From NCBI GenBank assembly GCA_002900995.3, contig CM035306.1, forward strand, positions 1,426,001 to 1,490,000: a DNA stretch of 64,000 nt, written 5' to 3'. This document shows, one piece after another, positions 1 through 10,890 of the stretch (within the stretch, counting starts at the first letter, position 1; every line of letters starts with the position of its first letter). Both the position numbers and the translations under genes were made by a program. The notes under the pieces were generated by a model that made no database searches, was not told the DNA's origin, and was given only the letters and a program-made list of their open reading frames with translations. This stretch comes from Ganoderma boninense. Taxonomy: Eukaryota; Basidiomycota; Agaricomycetes; Polyporales; Polyporaceae.

Positions 1-2884
1 GTAGTACAACGTTGTCGAAAGTGAGACTCTGGTTAGAGACGAATGGAGTACACACACCTCTTCCCCATTCCACTCTGTGTACTGAAGCGCGGGCTTCTGG
101 ATTGCTTTGCGAATGCTCTTGAGCTCGTCCATCAGCTCGGTCTCGACCACCTGTATGGACTAATCACACATCCTGCTTTTAGCTTAATCTTTCCCGTAGC
201 TAGACGCGAGACACGCACCGGTATTCAGTCTTTCCAGCATCGGGAACCTCTCCACGTCCGTCCACATCGCGTGTTCATTCCCCTCCGCGCAGCCTCAAAT
301 CTGACCTGCCTCGCACAGCTCGTTGACCGGGTCGCGCAGCTTCGGCAGCGCTTCCAGCACCTCCGCCAGCAGGCGCGTCTTGAGCTGCGACGCCTGTGAC
401 GCTTGACTTGGGTGTGCCGCAAAGAACGCCGAGCCGACCTTCTTGAACGCCTTGAGAAGTGTGACGAGCTCCTGCGGGGTGCACTTGCCGTACTGGATGC
501 GGCAGAGGCCACGCGCGAGGTCGGGGAGGCGCCGAAGGAGCTCTCGCATCTGCGTGAGCTTGGGGCGAGCGGTTGCCGAGGATCTCTTCGACCGCTTCGG
601 TGCGCTCGCGCAGGGCACTGGAGGCGGGGGTTAGAGTTGAGAGGAGCGGAGACGTAGAAGAGGGAAAGCGACGACGCACTGGGAGTCGACGAGGGGCCGC
701 CCGACCCAGCTTCGCAGCATCCGTGCGCCGAACTTCGTCGAGGTGTGATCCAGTATCCACATCAAGGAGCCTTTCGTGCTGTAGTCAGTGTCATTCCGGT
801 AGATCTCTCTGCGGAGAGAGGGTCAACAGACAGTTTCGGAAAACAAGTAGGGGTGTCGCACAGGTTTGTGAGTGTGTTGGCGTTGAGCAGCATGTGCGTT
901 CGTTCCGTGAATTTGGCGAAAAACCGGGTTTCCCTCAGGGCATCAGCAACGTTGAATGTGGCGAGGTATTGAAGCGATTGAGCGAGAGCTGTCACCACCA
1001 GCTTTGGGAAGTCTGCGACCGCAGCCATCAAGTCTCCTGCAACATGGATAGGTGCTTTGTCTGACTGTGGTAGCTGTGCATGAGCCTACCCTTTTTGAAG
1101 CTTTCGGAAGCATTGGCGTGTGTCTCGGTATAGAACTTGGACAGCAGTGCAAACGCGTCCGTGTATGTCATCTGCTTGTTGAATCGTTCTGTGCGGATGC
1201 GATGCTCTGTATGAGAATGTCTGGATTTGACTGTGAGCTGTACTCAACTGTGGACGAACCGGCGAAGTACGTACTCTGTAAAATGCTTAATCATCTTCTC
1301 AGTTGCAGGGCTCAGGTTCTTAGTGGGCAGCAAGAGCTCGTATGGTTTCGTGTGGACCAGCCTTGTCTGCGAGGAGCTGAATCAGATACTAGACACAACA
1401 CTGGAACTCATACTTACCTCCAGTTCGATGCGCATGTGGTTATCTATTCTATGCTGAGAATACACCGCATACAGCCAGGTTATCACATACCTTCGAACTC
1501 ATCCCACACAACATCTCCTGTGCTAGGGGATATCGCGATCATGGCGACGTTTACGCGTTCGTCAGTGCCCATTCCTCCTCGCGGTTGTTCCAATATGCAC
1601 ATCAGAGGTGGTGCAGAATTAGGGTCCAACTCGTCTACAGTGTTGAGGTCATCCACGTATCTGAGGAGCAGGAAACGTTAAGGTGCTGCTGCTGCTGCTT
1701 GTTTGAACAAGAAAGGCTACGTACGTGGCGGCGGTGTAGAGGTGTGTTACCTCACGGGCGAAGAGCTCGTTGCGACTGTCACCGATCTTCTTTAGGGCAG
1801 CGGTCTCAGTCTGCTCTACGATACCCACTTTGTAGCCTTGAGACAGCAATCTGTGAATGTGCTGTTAAGCCAACATATTGTGAGATGGCGATGGAGAGGC
1901 TTGCTTTTTGAGATGCACGTCTCGTCGATGGAGTGGAATCATGGAAGTCAAAAGGTTACGCTTCGGGAAACAGACCATGCCCAATTCCTTGGAAGCAATC
2001 TATTGCGCGCGTATTAAGCAATAACGTACGCTCGTAAGTAAACACGACGAACCCTAGCATCCTCTTCGAAGAACAACATCTTGTATCCGGACTGAATCAT
2101 GAGGACAGTGCCGGGATGCTTTGCCTTGAGTTCTCGCACCTGAAATCGTGAACACGGGAAGATGAACAGCACCTCCTGGATGAACACTTACTTGGAGCTC
2201 AAACGGGGTATACGTCTGTCCGCTGGGTCCAATCTCCTCTGCCTTCTGAGTCTTGGACCGTCGACTGGGACCTGCCACAGGGGCGGCAGCGGCTTTCCTA
2301 CCCGCCGCCCTCCCTTCTTCTTCGCCTTGGAGTTGGAGCTTGAGAACATTTCCATGAGCTCACCAAACTTCTTCTCAGCTTCATCTCCCTCATCCACAGA
2401 CTGTTCTCCATCGTCCTCGGGAGGACCTTCCTGGTCGTCCCCTGTTGGTGAGGCTCTACGCGAGCGTGCTGCCTGGGAGAAGACGCGGTCACCGCCGAGT
2501 AGGATCTTCTTAGCCCGTTCGTGAGCACTGCGTTGTTTCTCGTTGGCTATTGTTCCCGTGGTCCGAGTAGGAGACGACGGGTCAAAGCGCCACTGCTCAG
2601 CTTGTCCTCCGCTTCGTGTCACCTGCGTAGCTGTTTTGGGCGAGGGCGGGACATTTTTCCGGGGAGTAAAGAATGTGCTAGTTAGCGGCGAAGGTCTTCT
2701 GGCGTTTTGGAGGGGGAGGTTGATCACCGTCGTCAGAGTCGATAGTGAGGTCGATAGGAGTGCTTCCCCTCTTGGCTAGACCCTTCGGTCGGTAAGAGGT
2801 AGTGGACGATGGTGCGTTGGAGTCCTGAGAGAAGAAAGAAGAGATTGTGGGTTGTGAGGATTGTGAGGGACGCTTCTTCGACAT
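1..2884 (-). CDS. MSH3: DNA mismatch repair protein MSH3 (3'-truncated by window edge)
   Basis: This is the N-terminal half of a eukaryotic MutS homologue of the Msh3 class; MutSbeta (Msh2-Msh3) recognises insertion/deletion loops in the nucleus. The start at 2884 gives MSKKRPSQ followed by a PCNA-binding PIP box of the form QPTISSFF at residues 11-18, typical of Msh3/Msh6. A low-complexity acidic linker follows. The mismatch-binding domain is seen as YTPFELQV near 2190 and [16 protein letters not shown] near 1830. Later segments are the connector and lever domains: [10 protein letters not shown] near 1010, [12 protein letters not shown] near 510, and [15 protein letters not shown] near 150. 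Several short introns interrupt it. The Walker ATPase domain lies beyond position 1 and is not in the window. YTPFELQV and the [10 protein letters not shown] context favour Msh3 over Msh6. Exact exon borders were not all resolved. Confidence 0.9.
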
Positions 2885-3914
2885 GTAACCAAAATCTCTG
2901 CCAGCCGAGCACAACAAACAGAGCAGAGAACGCTCAGAGCTAAAGCCACTTGCGCGACGGACTGCTAGGCGCTGGGAAGACGCGACACGACGCGTTTACG
3001 TCACGGTCTACTTGGCCTGTAACGCGTCCGTCACGCGTCGATCCACGTGCCACGGCCTGCGTGGCAGGGTTACGTCGGGGCTACGGTAGCTAAGAGCTTG
3101 GATGGTGGATGGAGGCAATTGATGGAGGCGTCCAGTGTAGAAACCAGGTTAACGAAGTTCAAAGGAAGCTGAAGAATCAGGTACAACTGTATTCAATGGA
3201 TGATTCGACCAGCCTCTGTCTGAGGTATACTAGTGAACAAAAGTGTCCTTTTCGCAGCAACTCTGAACTGATCCTCCTCAAGATGGGCCCAGAAAAGAGC
3301 CAGCTGGATGAGAAGCGATTTTCCAGCAGCACCTCCCCCTCCTTTGCAATTCCATTGTGGTCTCCGACCTGGGTCCGGCCACTTCCTCCGACTCCACATT
3401 AGTTAAGCCACCACCTCATGCCGCATATCCGCTCGCCGCAACCACCGCCTCCGAAACTATTCGCCGCGAACCCCGTCCCGCAGAATCCCCCGCTACGACC
3501 TCCACCTCCGCCACCCATCATAGCCCACCGCTCCTAGAGACACTACTAGAACTGTCGACTCGGATGAGACCAAGCCTGAGTGGAGTCGCCGGGTCCACAA
3601 TTCGAAAAAAAAAAATCACAACCGAGGGCGTTGACGATGGGTCGCCACTCCACCGCCCGCCCACCTCCCCAGCCCACGCCGAGTCCTGAATCCCAAATCT
3701 CAAGTCATCTCCCTAACCGGAAAGCCGGCGCGAACGAATCGCGGGAGGGGTCCAAAAATATTTAAAGTCTGAGCCAACAAGGAAGACCAGGGAAACGGAC
3801 AGCAGGTCGCCATCCCACTGCCCGCGACCCCAGCCTCCCCCGAAGTTTCAGACGCCAGCCGAGAGTCAAAGCCCCAAGTTCAAGTCCACAGCCAAAGCCC
3901 CAGTCAAACGCAGA
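2885..3914. other. Intergenic: MSH3 promoter and 3' flank of acidic copy A
   Basis: No gene is supported here. The part next to 2885 is the MSH3 5' flank. The part from about 3640 to 3914 is the 3' flank of the acidic gene on the minus strand and contains two of the hairpin units listed separately. A short A-tract lies near 3605-3614. Open frames in this stretch are short and proline/arginine-rich, as expected for GC-rich repeats read out of frame. Confidence 0.6.
3638..3841 (-). repeat. Two hairpin-forming repeat units 3' of copy A
   Basis: Two diverged units of the ~63-nt repeat (about 3638-3700 and 3779-3841) lie just downstream of the copy A stop. On the minus strand each reads with the family pattern: a G-rich left arm, a short loop containing the core GGCGA, and a C-rich right arm that pairs back. 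They are in the same orientation relative to the gene as in all other copies. Confidence 0.7.
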
Positions 3915-5051
3915 TCAAGAGTCAAGCGCAGACAGCGACCACCGCGCGGTCGCCAAGAGGATGAACAAGACTGCACAGGCCCACGCTGAGATGTTGAAGA
4001 CGGTCGCGTTGAGGAGGCCCGCGGTCGCCGTGGGGTCGTCGGACTTGATATCGGAGAGGTCGAAGGCGTTGGCGGATGCAACCGTGTTGAGTGAGAAGTT
4101 CGAGACAGTCGTGTCGATATCGAGGATGTGGTAGACGGTCGTTGCAGTGTCGGTCGAGGCGGTCGAGGGAGCCGAGTCGGAGTCGTCCAGGGAAGTCCAG
4201 TCGAAGTCGGGCAGGATCGTCTTGTCGCCGTCGGGCAGGATCGTCGTGTCGCCATCGGGCATGACAGTTGCGTCGGAGTCGGTTGAGTCGGTCGAGTCGG
4301 TCGAGTCGGTCGAGTCGTCCAGCGGGATCAAATCCCAGTCCGAGAAGTCCGTCCAGTCGAAATCGGAGTCCCAGTCTTCACACGTCACATCTTCCTCCTC
4401 GTCCTCCTCCGGAATCATGCAGAGGGTGGTGCCAGTACCCACTGCGCTGATCCAGTCAACGACGAATTGGTCGACGATCGGAGAGTCCACGAAGTCGGTG
4501 TCAGTGTCGGTGTCGGTGTCGGTGTCGAGGTCGGTGTCGGTCGTGTCGGTGGTCGAGCCGTCGTCGGAGTAGCTGCTGCTGGGGCTAGAGAAATATTCCT
4601 GCTCGACATCGTCAGCCCAGTCGAATTGATCAGAGGGGAAGGACTCGGATAAAAGAGGAGCGAAGTCTAGAGGCGTGTTATGAGTCGAATCGTCGTCGGA
4701 GTTCGAGTCGCTGCTGCTAGAGAAAAACTCCTGTTCAACATCGTCAGCCCAGTCGAAAGGACCAGAGGGGATGGATGGAAGAGGAGCGGGTTTAGGACGT
4801 TCGGGTTCGGGTTCGGCTACATGCGTAGAGGAGAGGGGTCAGTGCTCGGCGGCGGATTAATACGGAGAGGGCTTACGATGACGTTCGCGACGGAGCTTCT
4901 CCCAGGCTTCGTATTCTTCGCGGAGCGCGGCCATGGGAACCTTGAGGCTCACGTCCCCCCATCGGACGAAGAAGCGGGTGCCATAGGGGGTCGACCAGGA
5001 CCCGCCGATGACGGCAGACTTGATGGCAGTGGAGAAGGGGTAGTAAGCCAT
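3915..5051 (-). CDS. Acidic 'DWADDVEQ' family protein, copy A
   Basis: No known domain is recognised. Two exons are supported by in-frame splicing: 5051-4877 and 4816-3915, with a GTAAG..TAG intron, giving 358 aa. Exon 1 encodes a basic, mixed-composition domain of 58 aa beginning MAYYPFSTAIKSAVIGGSW and ending EKLRRERH. Exon 2 is extremely acidic: a Pro-Glu stretch, then two DWADDVEQE(F/Y)F blocks each followed by a Ser/Asp run, a DT(DT)n run, DSTDSTDS repeats and three D..TILPD repeats. The last ~18 residues (LLATARWSLSALDS) are out of frame relative to the family ending LVDPLGERE, because of a net deletion, so the C-terminus has diverged. The Ser/Asp runs resemble casein-kinase-II-type substrates, but that is only inference. 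The 5' leader is shared with the other copies. Confidence 0.65.
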
Positions 5052-5379
5052 TTCAGCAAGTAGGTGAGGAAGTAGATCAACTGCCCAGCAGTAAATTGGG
5101 AAATGAAATAGTGGAGGATGGTTTAGCGAGTTGTGGTAGGGAAAGAACAGGTGAGGGCGGGTCAGCCGCATACCCTCCACTGATATGTGTGACGGATAGG
5201 CTCGTTCGGAACGGTAGTGACATCGGCGGTTCCTCGTCTTGCTCCCGTTGCTTTTGAGCCCGACATTAATGACGACGGTGCGCACTCATCCGCGATGGCA
5301 TTACATCATTGCTCTAAACGAGTGCAACCCAATAAGCGACAAACACAACGAGTTTTTGAGCCTGGAGCCGACCTCGTTA
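5052..5379. other. Intergenic: conserved 5' leader of copy A
   Basis: On the minus strand this holds the leader common to the acidic family, including ACTGCTGGGCAGTTGATC near 5080 and CTACTTGCTGAA just before the ATG. The rest, up to the end of the neighbouring kinase gene at 5380, shows no coding signal. Confidence 0.6.
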
Positions 5380-6282
5380 TCACAGGAGCCAGCCTGTCTG
5401 AATCGCCCAACCAATGCTTGCTATGAACTCTGTCTGCGATTCGTAGAAACCCGCCATAAGCCCCACAATCCACCTGCTCCATCGTCCAAGGATGTCCCAC
5501 GTCCCCTGCATGATCATATACTCGAATGACTGCGGATAGAATCCGGCATACTCCCAATCAATCAACCACACTCGCCCCCCAGGATCGAGAATGACGTTGC
5601 GCGGATGAAGGTCGAGGTGGGTGAAAACAAGAGGCAGGGAGGAGTCGAAGCGTAGATCCCCCTTAGGAGTCCCTCGGATCTGTCGGTTTACATCGAGTTT
5701 GTGTGCGAACCAAGCCGTGAGCTCGTCGTAAGAAGCAAATGGCCCCGCGCCCTACAGCAAAATATTAGGCTCCAAATGCGGCAGCTTCGACGAGCGGCGA
5801 GAGATGCTTACATGGTCGGAAAACATGAGCCCATAACAGGGCTGCGGTTCACGTCCAATACGCCCTGGGAACTGCTCCCGGCGAGGGACTCCAGGCACCT
5901 CGACACGGCGTAGTTCTCGGATGTAGCGGCGAATGGTGTACAGGACCCAGAACCGCCGCCAGTAGCTCAAGGAATGCCAGCAATCCGTAAGTGTCTGTCC
6001 TGGAATGAAATCCATGATGACGACGCTCACGCCTCGGATTGCGAAGTTGCGGCGGACAGTGGGGACTAGGATAGATGTCGCCTCGCGAACGAGGTGCATT
6101 GTTTTGGCCTCTGAGTCGGAATCATCTGTGGATCTAATCTTCATGACCGCGTCGGACGCAATCCGGCGGACATTGGTGGACCTTATGATATACGGGTTTG
6201 GAAACTCGTGATCGCCAGAGGCTTGGAAGAGGTCGCACAGCTGGTCGTCGGATAAAGAGGAAATAGTCGCCCAGGAAGGAAG
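5380..6282 (-). CDS. Aminoglycoside phosphotransferase (APH)-like kinase; 5' exon unresolved
   Basis: This is a small-molecule-kinase-like protein of the APH/choline-kinase fold, a family greatly expanded in basidiomycetes. Two exons are clear: 6282-5812 and 5751-5380, joined in frame across a GTAAG..TAG intron. In order they show a lysine-containing strand (DAVMKIRSTDDSDSEAKTM), the hinge VVIMDFIPGQTL, the catalytic loop FTHLDLHPRNVILD (Brenner-type HxDxxxxN; here H-L-D-L-H-P-R-N), and the metal-binding VWLIDWEYAGFYP. All key residues (Lys, catalytic Asp, Asn and the DWE Asp) are present, so activity is plausible; the substrate is unknown. The exon at 6282 starts after an acceptor AG, so the start codon lies in an upstream exon between about 6300 and 6530 that I could not place with confidence. 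Confidence 0.8.
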
Positions 6283-6745
6283 CTAGGTGCAGAGTGAGTG
6301 TTGAGCTCCAGCCAAGCCAAACATTTGAAGTACATGCCGACATGCTGGGGCGCACACTGTACAGGCAAGCAGTTGGACTTGAGCTTGAGTTGGACTCGGA
6401 GGACGGGGGGAGATGGGGGGAAGGTGTGGAACTTCGGTTCCAGGGTGGTTTGAATTCGGCAGAAGCCGCATGCTCCGCGCATACATTCGTGCTCCGCACG
6501 TCGGTGGGCTGCAAGGAAGCGCCCACCTTCGTCTCGCCTGGCGGCCCTAGCTATTGGCCTTGGCCAGGATACTGGTGTATATATCGTATTGTACTAAATG
6601 ATGGCCAGGTTACGATATTCTCACGCGATTTTCGAAGTGGACACAATCGGCGTTCAAGCTGCATCAATGACTGCTACAATGTGTGTACAAATTGACGCAG
6701 AGGCAGCGAACGCATCGTTGCGAGACGGCTATACCACTCTGATTA

Positions 6746-7559
6746 TCAGAACCTGCTCTGAGTAACCTGAGCTCTGCGACAGAACCCGCTCCGAATCATC
6801 TGAGTTCTGTCCGGTTCAATGAGCATGCTGTAAGCAAAACAGCTCCACAAGACGGCGACGCACCAGTAGAACTGGCCCTTCTCATTTGCCACGGGACATC
6901 TCTGGGGTCCTTGTTGCTTGTAGAAGTTGTCCAGCGTCTTTGCAGATCCCGCCGTGAGCATCCCGGCTTCTTCCAGGTGCTGAATACCCGTCAACGTCCA
7001 GTGGTAGCATCCCATCCCCTTGTCGTTGAAGTTGTATCGATCCATGCCTTTTGCAAGGAAGAGATCGATGAAATGAGCGACAGTCGGGTGACCGTGGGTG
7101 GGGAATTGCAGCTCAATCTTCTCTCGAGACCGAGATTGAGCGTCGACCTTGCTAGCGATGATGAAGGTTCCCGTAAGGCCGCCGGTTGTCGGACTCATGT
7201 CGAATAGGACGGCCTTGGTGGACGATGGCTTCGACTGTGCGGTTGCAGCCTGGGCTGGGGCTAGGACGAGGTACAGCCTCCAGTGGAAGACCTTCTTATC
7301 ATTTTTTCCCGCAGAGACTGGGGCAGATGCAGTTGCCACCACCCGTTCTACGACGCGGTCTTTGTCAGCCGGCTGCAGCCCTTTGTTGTACACCGTGGTC
7401 GGGGCCACGCTCTTACTAATCGAATAAGTAGGTTAGCGAGCTCGTCATATTGTTCCAGATCGGGTAAGACACCTACACAGGCTGCGGCCAAGAGAAGACT
7501 TGCTTCGGAGGCATTGGGCTGTTGTCGATTGGAGGCGAGTATTGGTGACCTTTGGCCAT
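6746..7559 (-). CDS. Hypothetical protein resembling DUF7770 fungal proteins
   Basis: Two exons: 7559-7477 and 7415-6746, joined by a 61-bp GTAGG..TTAG intron in matching phase, give about 250 aa. Exon 1 starts MAKGHQYSPPIDNSP; an in-frame ATG also occurs at 7571 and another at 7514. The body contains FHWRLYLVL, TGTFIIASK, a central TVAHFIDLFLAKGMDRYNF segment and GCYHWTLTGIQHLEEAG. This order (HWRLYL near the start, a FIDL...GRDRY-like helix, then GC.(Y/H)W) matches my recollection of the DUF7770 family of basidiomycetes and ascomycetes, but I could not search for it. No catalytic motif, signal peptide or clear membrane segment is seen. A TATATAA lies on this strand close upstream of 7559, which could mean the true start is the ATG at 7514. 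Confidence 0.6.
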
Positions 7560-8478
7560 GAGCAACCGCATCTTATATACCGAGCCAATTCGAATCGGGA
7601 CGTTATAGTAGCGGCGCACGAGCAGTGTCGGTACGGAGAACCAGGTTAGGCGTATCAGGTGTTTCCACAGCTGGTATGCGCGAAACCAGCCCATCAAAAT
7701 AGCGTGTGTGTTTGAATTTGAACTCAAACCCTGACCTCCTTACAGCAGCCTTGGGGGCGTAACCAATGCGCCACATGGCTCTGAGCCATGGAACATATTA
7801 TTTTGATTCAGATAACATGGAGGGCTATGGCCCCGTCGACATCTTGCAGACCGACCCAGATGACGTGACGAGGCTGTACGAAGTCGGAGGTGGTCGACGA
7901 GAGGAGTCGTATTTAGCCCATCGCGACGACAGCGGTATCTCGTCCACGAAGTTACCGTTCTTGTTGGTGATGGTGGCTTATCCCGTCGGGCCAAGATCAC
8001 AGTCGAACCACGACTCTGAAGGAGCACCTGGGGGGGGGATATTATGTCCCATTGGGCAGACCACGATGGTATTGCCAGGCGAGGGGCTGTAGTTTGGGCC
8101 GCCAATTAATTGCGTTAGGACATGGCCCCGGCCGGAGGTTGTTTCATGTTTACATAAAGAATCACAATGTCAGTGCACACTCGTTCAACACTGGCAATTG
8201 TGTTGGCAAACAGGGGCAGACCTGGCGACGGCGGCGGCGGCGGCGGCAGACTCGGATACGTGGGCTGTTGCTGAAACGATTGCTTGACGTGTCTCCGAGC
8301 GTTCAAGCTTCACTTCAACGTCTAAGCTCTCCCTAATCGACGCCCACGTCCCATCCAAAACCACTCTGTAACCCAGCTCCCCTCATCGAGTGCATAATCC
8401 GGAACCAATGCAACCATGACCTAGCGTAACCTGTTCCGAGAGGGCTCATAATCACATTCACTTCAAATATTGAGAAAA

Positions 8479-9006
8479 AAATGGGAGGACTGGAGACACG
8501 ATCGGTGGTTCGCCATCCCACCGCCCGTGGCCCCAACCCCAGCCAGCGGAGTCCCGAACGCCACATCAAATGTTCCAAATATTGAGCCCCGCCGTTACGT
8601 TCGAGCCCGCCAATCCGAACGAATCCCAAGCATCCATGAGGACAACGGCCGGAGGAAGAAGACTGGGGAAACGGACGACAGGTCGCCATTCCGCCGCCCG
8701 TCTCTCCAGCCTTCCCCGAGTCCCAGATCTTCAACTCGAAAGGCAAGTCAGAAGGCGAATCCAGAACCCCATAGAAGAAAGAGGACTGGAGACGTGGACG
8801 GTGGGTCGCCACCCCACCGCCCGCACCTCCAGCCCTCGCCGAGTCCCGAATCCCGAGTGCCCTCAATCTCAAATCTCCAGGCACGAGCCTCATTCCAAGA
8901 CCGTGAACGAACCACGGAACAGATCCAAAAATTATCTCACAACGAGGAAGACTGGATACACGAACGGCAGGTCGCCACCCCACCGCCCGCCTCTCCAGGC
9001 TTCCCC
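8479..9006 (-). repeat. Four hairpin-forming repeat units 3' of copy B
   Basis: Four diverged ~63-nt units lie at about 8479, 8664, 8781 and 8944 (the last spanning 8944-9006), all in the gene-sense (minus) orientation. Each has the G-rich arm, GGCGA-type loop and C-rich arm of the family. Spacing between units is 115-185 bp. Confidence 0.75.
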
Positions 9007-9074
9007 GAGTCCAAAGTCCTCCCCGACGTCCAAGCCGACAGCCCAAAGTCCAAGTCAAGCCCCCAGAGTCCAAC

Positions 9075-10259
9075 TCAGACCAGAACTATCTCGCGCTCGC
9101 CAAGAGGATCAACAAGCCAGAAGGGAGGCCCAGCCGCGCACGCCCGCGCCGCGGTGTCGAAGACGGTCGCATACGTGTCGAGGTTGAGGAGGCCGGCGGT
9201 CGAGAGGAGTTGCATCGTGTCGGGGAGCTCCTTGGCGGTCGCAGCGGGATCGGTCGAGTTGCTGTCGATGTTGCTGTCGGAGGCGCTGTCGTATTCTAGC
9301 ATGTGGAGGGAGAAGTCGGGGCCGTTCGTGTCGACGTTGAGGATGTGGTAGACGGTCGTTGCCATGTCGGTCGAGGTGGCCGAGGGAGCCCAGTCGAAGT
9401 CGTCCAGCGAAGTCCAGTCGAAGTCGTCCAACGAAGTCCAGTCGAAGTCGTCCAGCGAAGTCCAGTCGAAATCGTCCAGGATCGTCTTGTCGAAGTCAGC
9501 CAGGATCGTCTTGTCGCCGTCGGCCAGAATTGTTGTGTCGTTGTCGGGCATAATAGTCGTGTCGGAGTCAGTCGTGTCGGGGTCGATCGTGTCGGGGTCG
9601 GAAAGGTCGATCCAGTCGAAGTCGTCGGCCTCGTCTTCCCACGGCACATCTTCCTCCTCGTACTCCTCCCGAATCGTGCAGAAGGTGGTGCCAGTACCCA
9701 CTGCGCCGATCCAGTCGGCGACGACTTGCTCGACGATCGGAGAGTCCAATAAGTCGGTGTCGGGCGTGGTGTCGATTATGTCGGTCGTACTGCTGGGGCT
9801 AAAGAAATACTCCTGCTCAACATCGTCAGCCCAGTCGAAATGACTAGAGAAGAAGGATGGGAGAATGGGGTTCAGAAGCGTGTCGTTGGTCGAATCGTCG
9901 CTGGAGTCCGTGTCGCTGCTGCTCGAGAAAAACTCCTGTTCAACATCGTCAGCCCAGTCAAAAGATCCAGAGGGCAAGGATGGGAGAGGAGCCGTGGCTT
10001 CAGAGGCTCAGGCTCAGGTTCGGCTGTACATGTGCATGAAGAGAGGTCAGTGCTCGGCGGCGGATTAATACGGAGAGGGCTTACGATGACGCTCGCGACG
10101 GAGCTTCTCCCAGGCTTCATATTCTTCGCGGAGCGCGGCCATGGGTACCTTGAGGCTCACGTTGCCGCAGCGGGCGAAGAAGCGGGTGCCATAGGGGGTC
10201 GACCAGGACCCGCCGATGACGGTGGACTTGATGGCAGTGGTGAAGGGGTAGAAAGGCAT
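9075..10259 (-). CDS. Acidic 'DWADDVEQ' family protein, copy B
   Basis: Exon 1 is 10259-10085 (MPFYPFTTAIKSTVIGGSW ... RRERH). Exon 2 runs to the TGA at 9075 and keeps two DWADDVEQE(F/Y)F blocks, PDNDTTILADGDKTILADFD repeats, an expanded run of four DDFDWTSL-type repeats, and the canonical C-terminus TYATVFDTAARACAAGPPF...LVDPLGERE. If the acceptor used is the one equivalent to the other copies (exon 2 from 10023), a 2-nt difference puts TGA stops in frame. If the AG 17 nt further on is used (exon 2 from 10006), the reading frame is restored and the protein would be about 368 aa. So it is either a gene with a shifted splice site or a frameshifted pseudogene. Confidence 0.55.
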
Positions 10260-10890
10260 TTTAGCAAGTAGGTGTGAGGAAGTAGATCAACTGCTCAGCA
10301 GCAAATTGGGAAATGGTGGGGAGTGTTTAGCACGTTGTGGTGTGGAAAGCAGAGGTGGGGGCCGGTCAGCCTCTAATTTTCGAATAAGACACGAGGGACC
10401 ACTGTGGTAGGCCCGTTTCGAACGGTACACCCGCGGTTGAGATCGCGCAAAGATATTCAAGGCAGTTTGGCCGTAATGTATCAATGATAATGTGCTTACC
10501 GTTTTGCTCGTATAGGCCAAGGACATGGTGGACTAGTAGTGCTGAGGCCAGAAGGGCGAACAGTACGTACAGCCAGCAACTTGACCACTTTCTGGGGAGA
10601 CCTTGAACTCCCTTGACGTCGTGGGTCATCGTCTCTAGTATCCTGAGGCCCGAAAAGGCTCTTATCCAGGTAGCCAGCAGCTTGGCGTGCTTCTGACGGC
10701 TCCCGAGGCACTCAGCACACTGCACAGAGCGCTCAGGAAGGTGCACGTAGCGATGAAGATGCAACTTCAAGTAAGCGCACACCGTCGCAATATGAATGTC
10801 CTAGCCGGCCCGCGCCCGCGCCGAGTCTCCCGGCTGCCACGCGCAGTCCTTGCGCCTCCCCGCATGCCCATCCATCGTACTCGGATGGCC
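10260..10890. other. Intergenic: leader of copy B and promoter of the F-box gene
   Basis: The copy B leader (CTGCTGAGCAGTTGATCTAC on the minus strand) lies near 10270-10310. Beyond that no gene is supported. A minus-strand frame at 10366-10782 has a hydrophobic stretch but overlaps the presumed promoter and has no family resemblance. Confidence 0.5.

Larger units (their letters stand above)
7622..10360. repeat. Inverted segmental duplicate (left arm) of 27740-30425
   Basis: Read on the minus strand, this block matches 27740-30425 on the plus strand: acidic gene with leader, 3' hairpin repeats, then a non-coding tail. In the tail, AACCAGGTT, CAGCTGGTATGCG, CCAGCCCATCAAAAT, AGAGCCATG(T/G) and a homopolymer G/C tract occur in the same order in both. 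Homology fades beyond about 7622 (matching about 30425). The arms are about 17.5 kb apart and oppositely oriented. Many substitutions and small indels separate them, so the duplication is not recent. Confidence 0.75.

Noticed and set aside
7766..8092. Open frame beginning MRHMALSHGTYYFD, with a relative at 30042-30287
   Set aside because: Similarity comes from the inverted segmental duplication; the second copy is shorter and shifted, so the frame is not conserved as coding.
10366..10782. Minus-strand frame with a hydrophobic segment (LYVLFALLASALLVHHV)
   Set aside because: It lies in the promoter of the F-box gene and has no homologous features or supporting splice sites.
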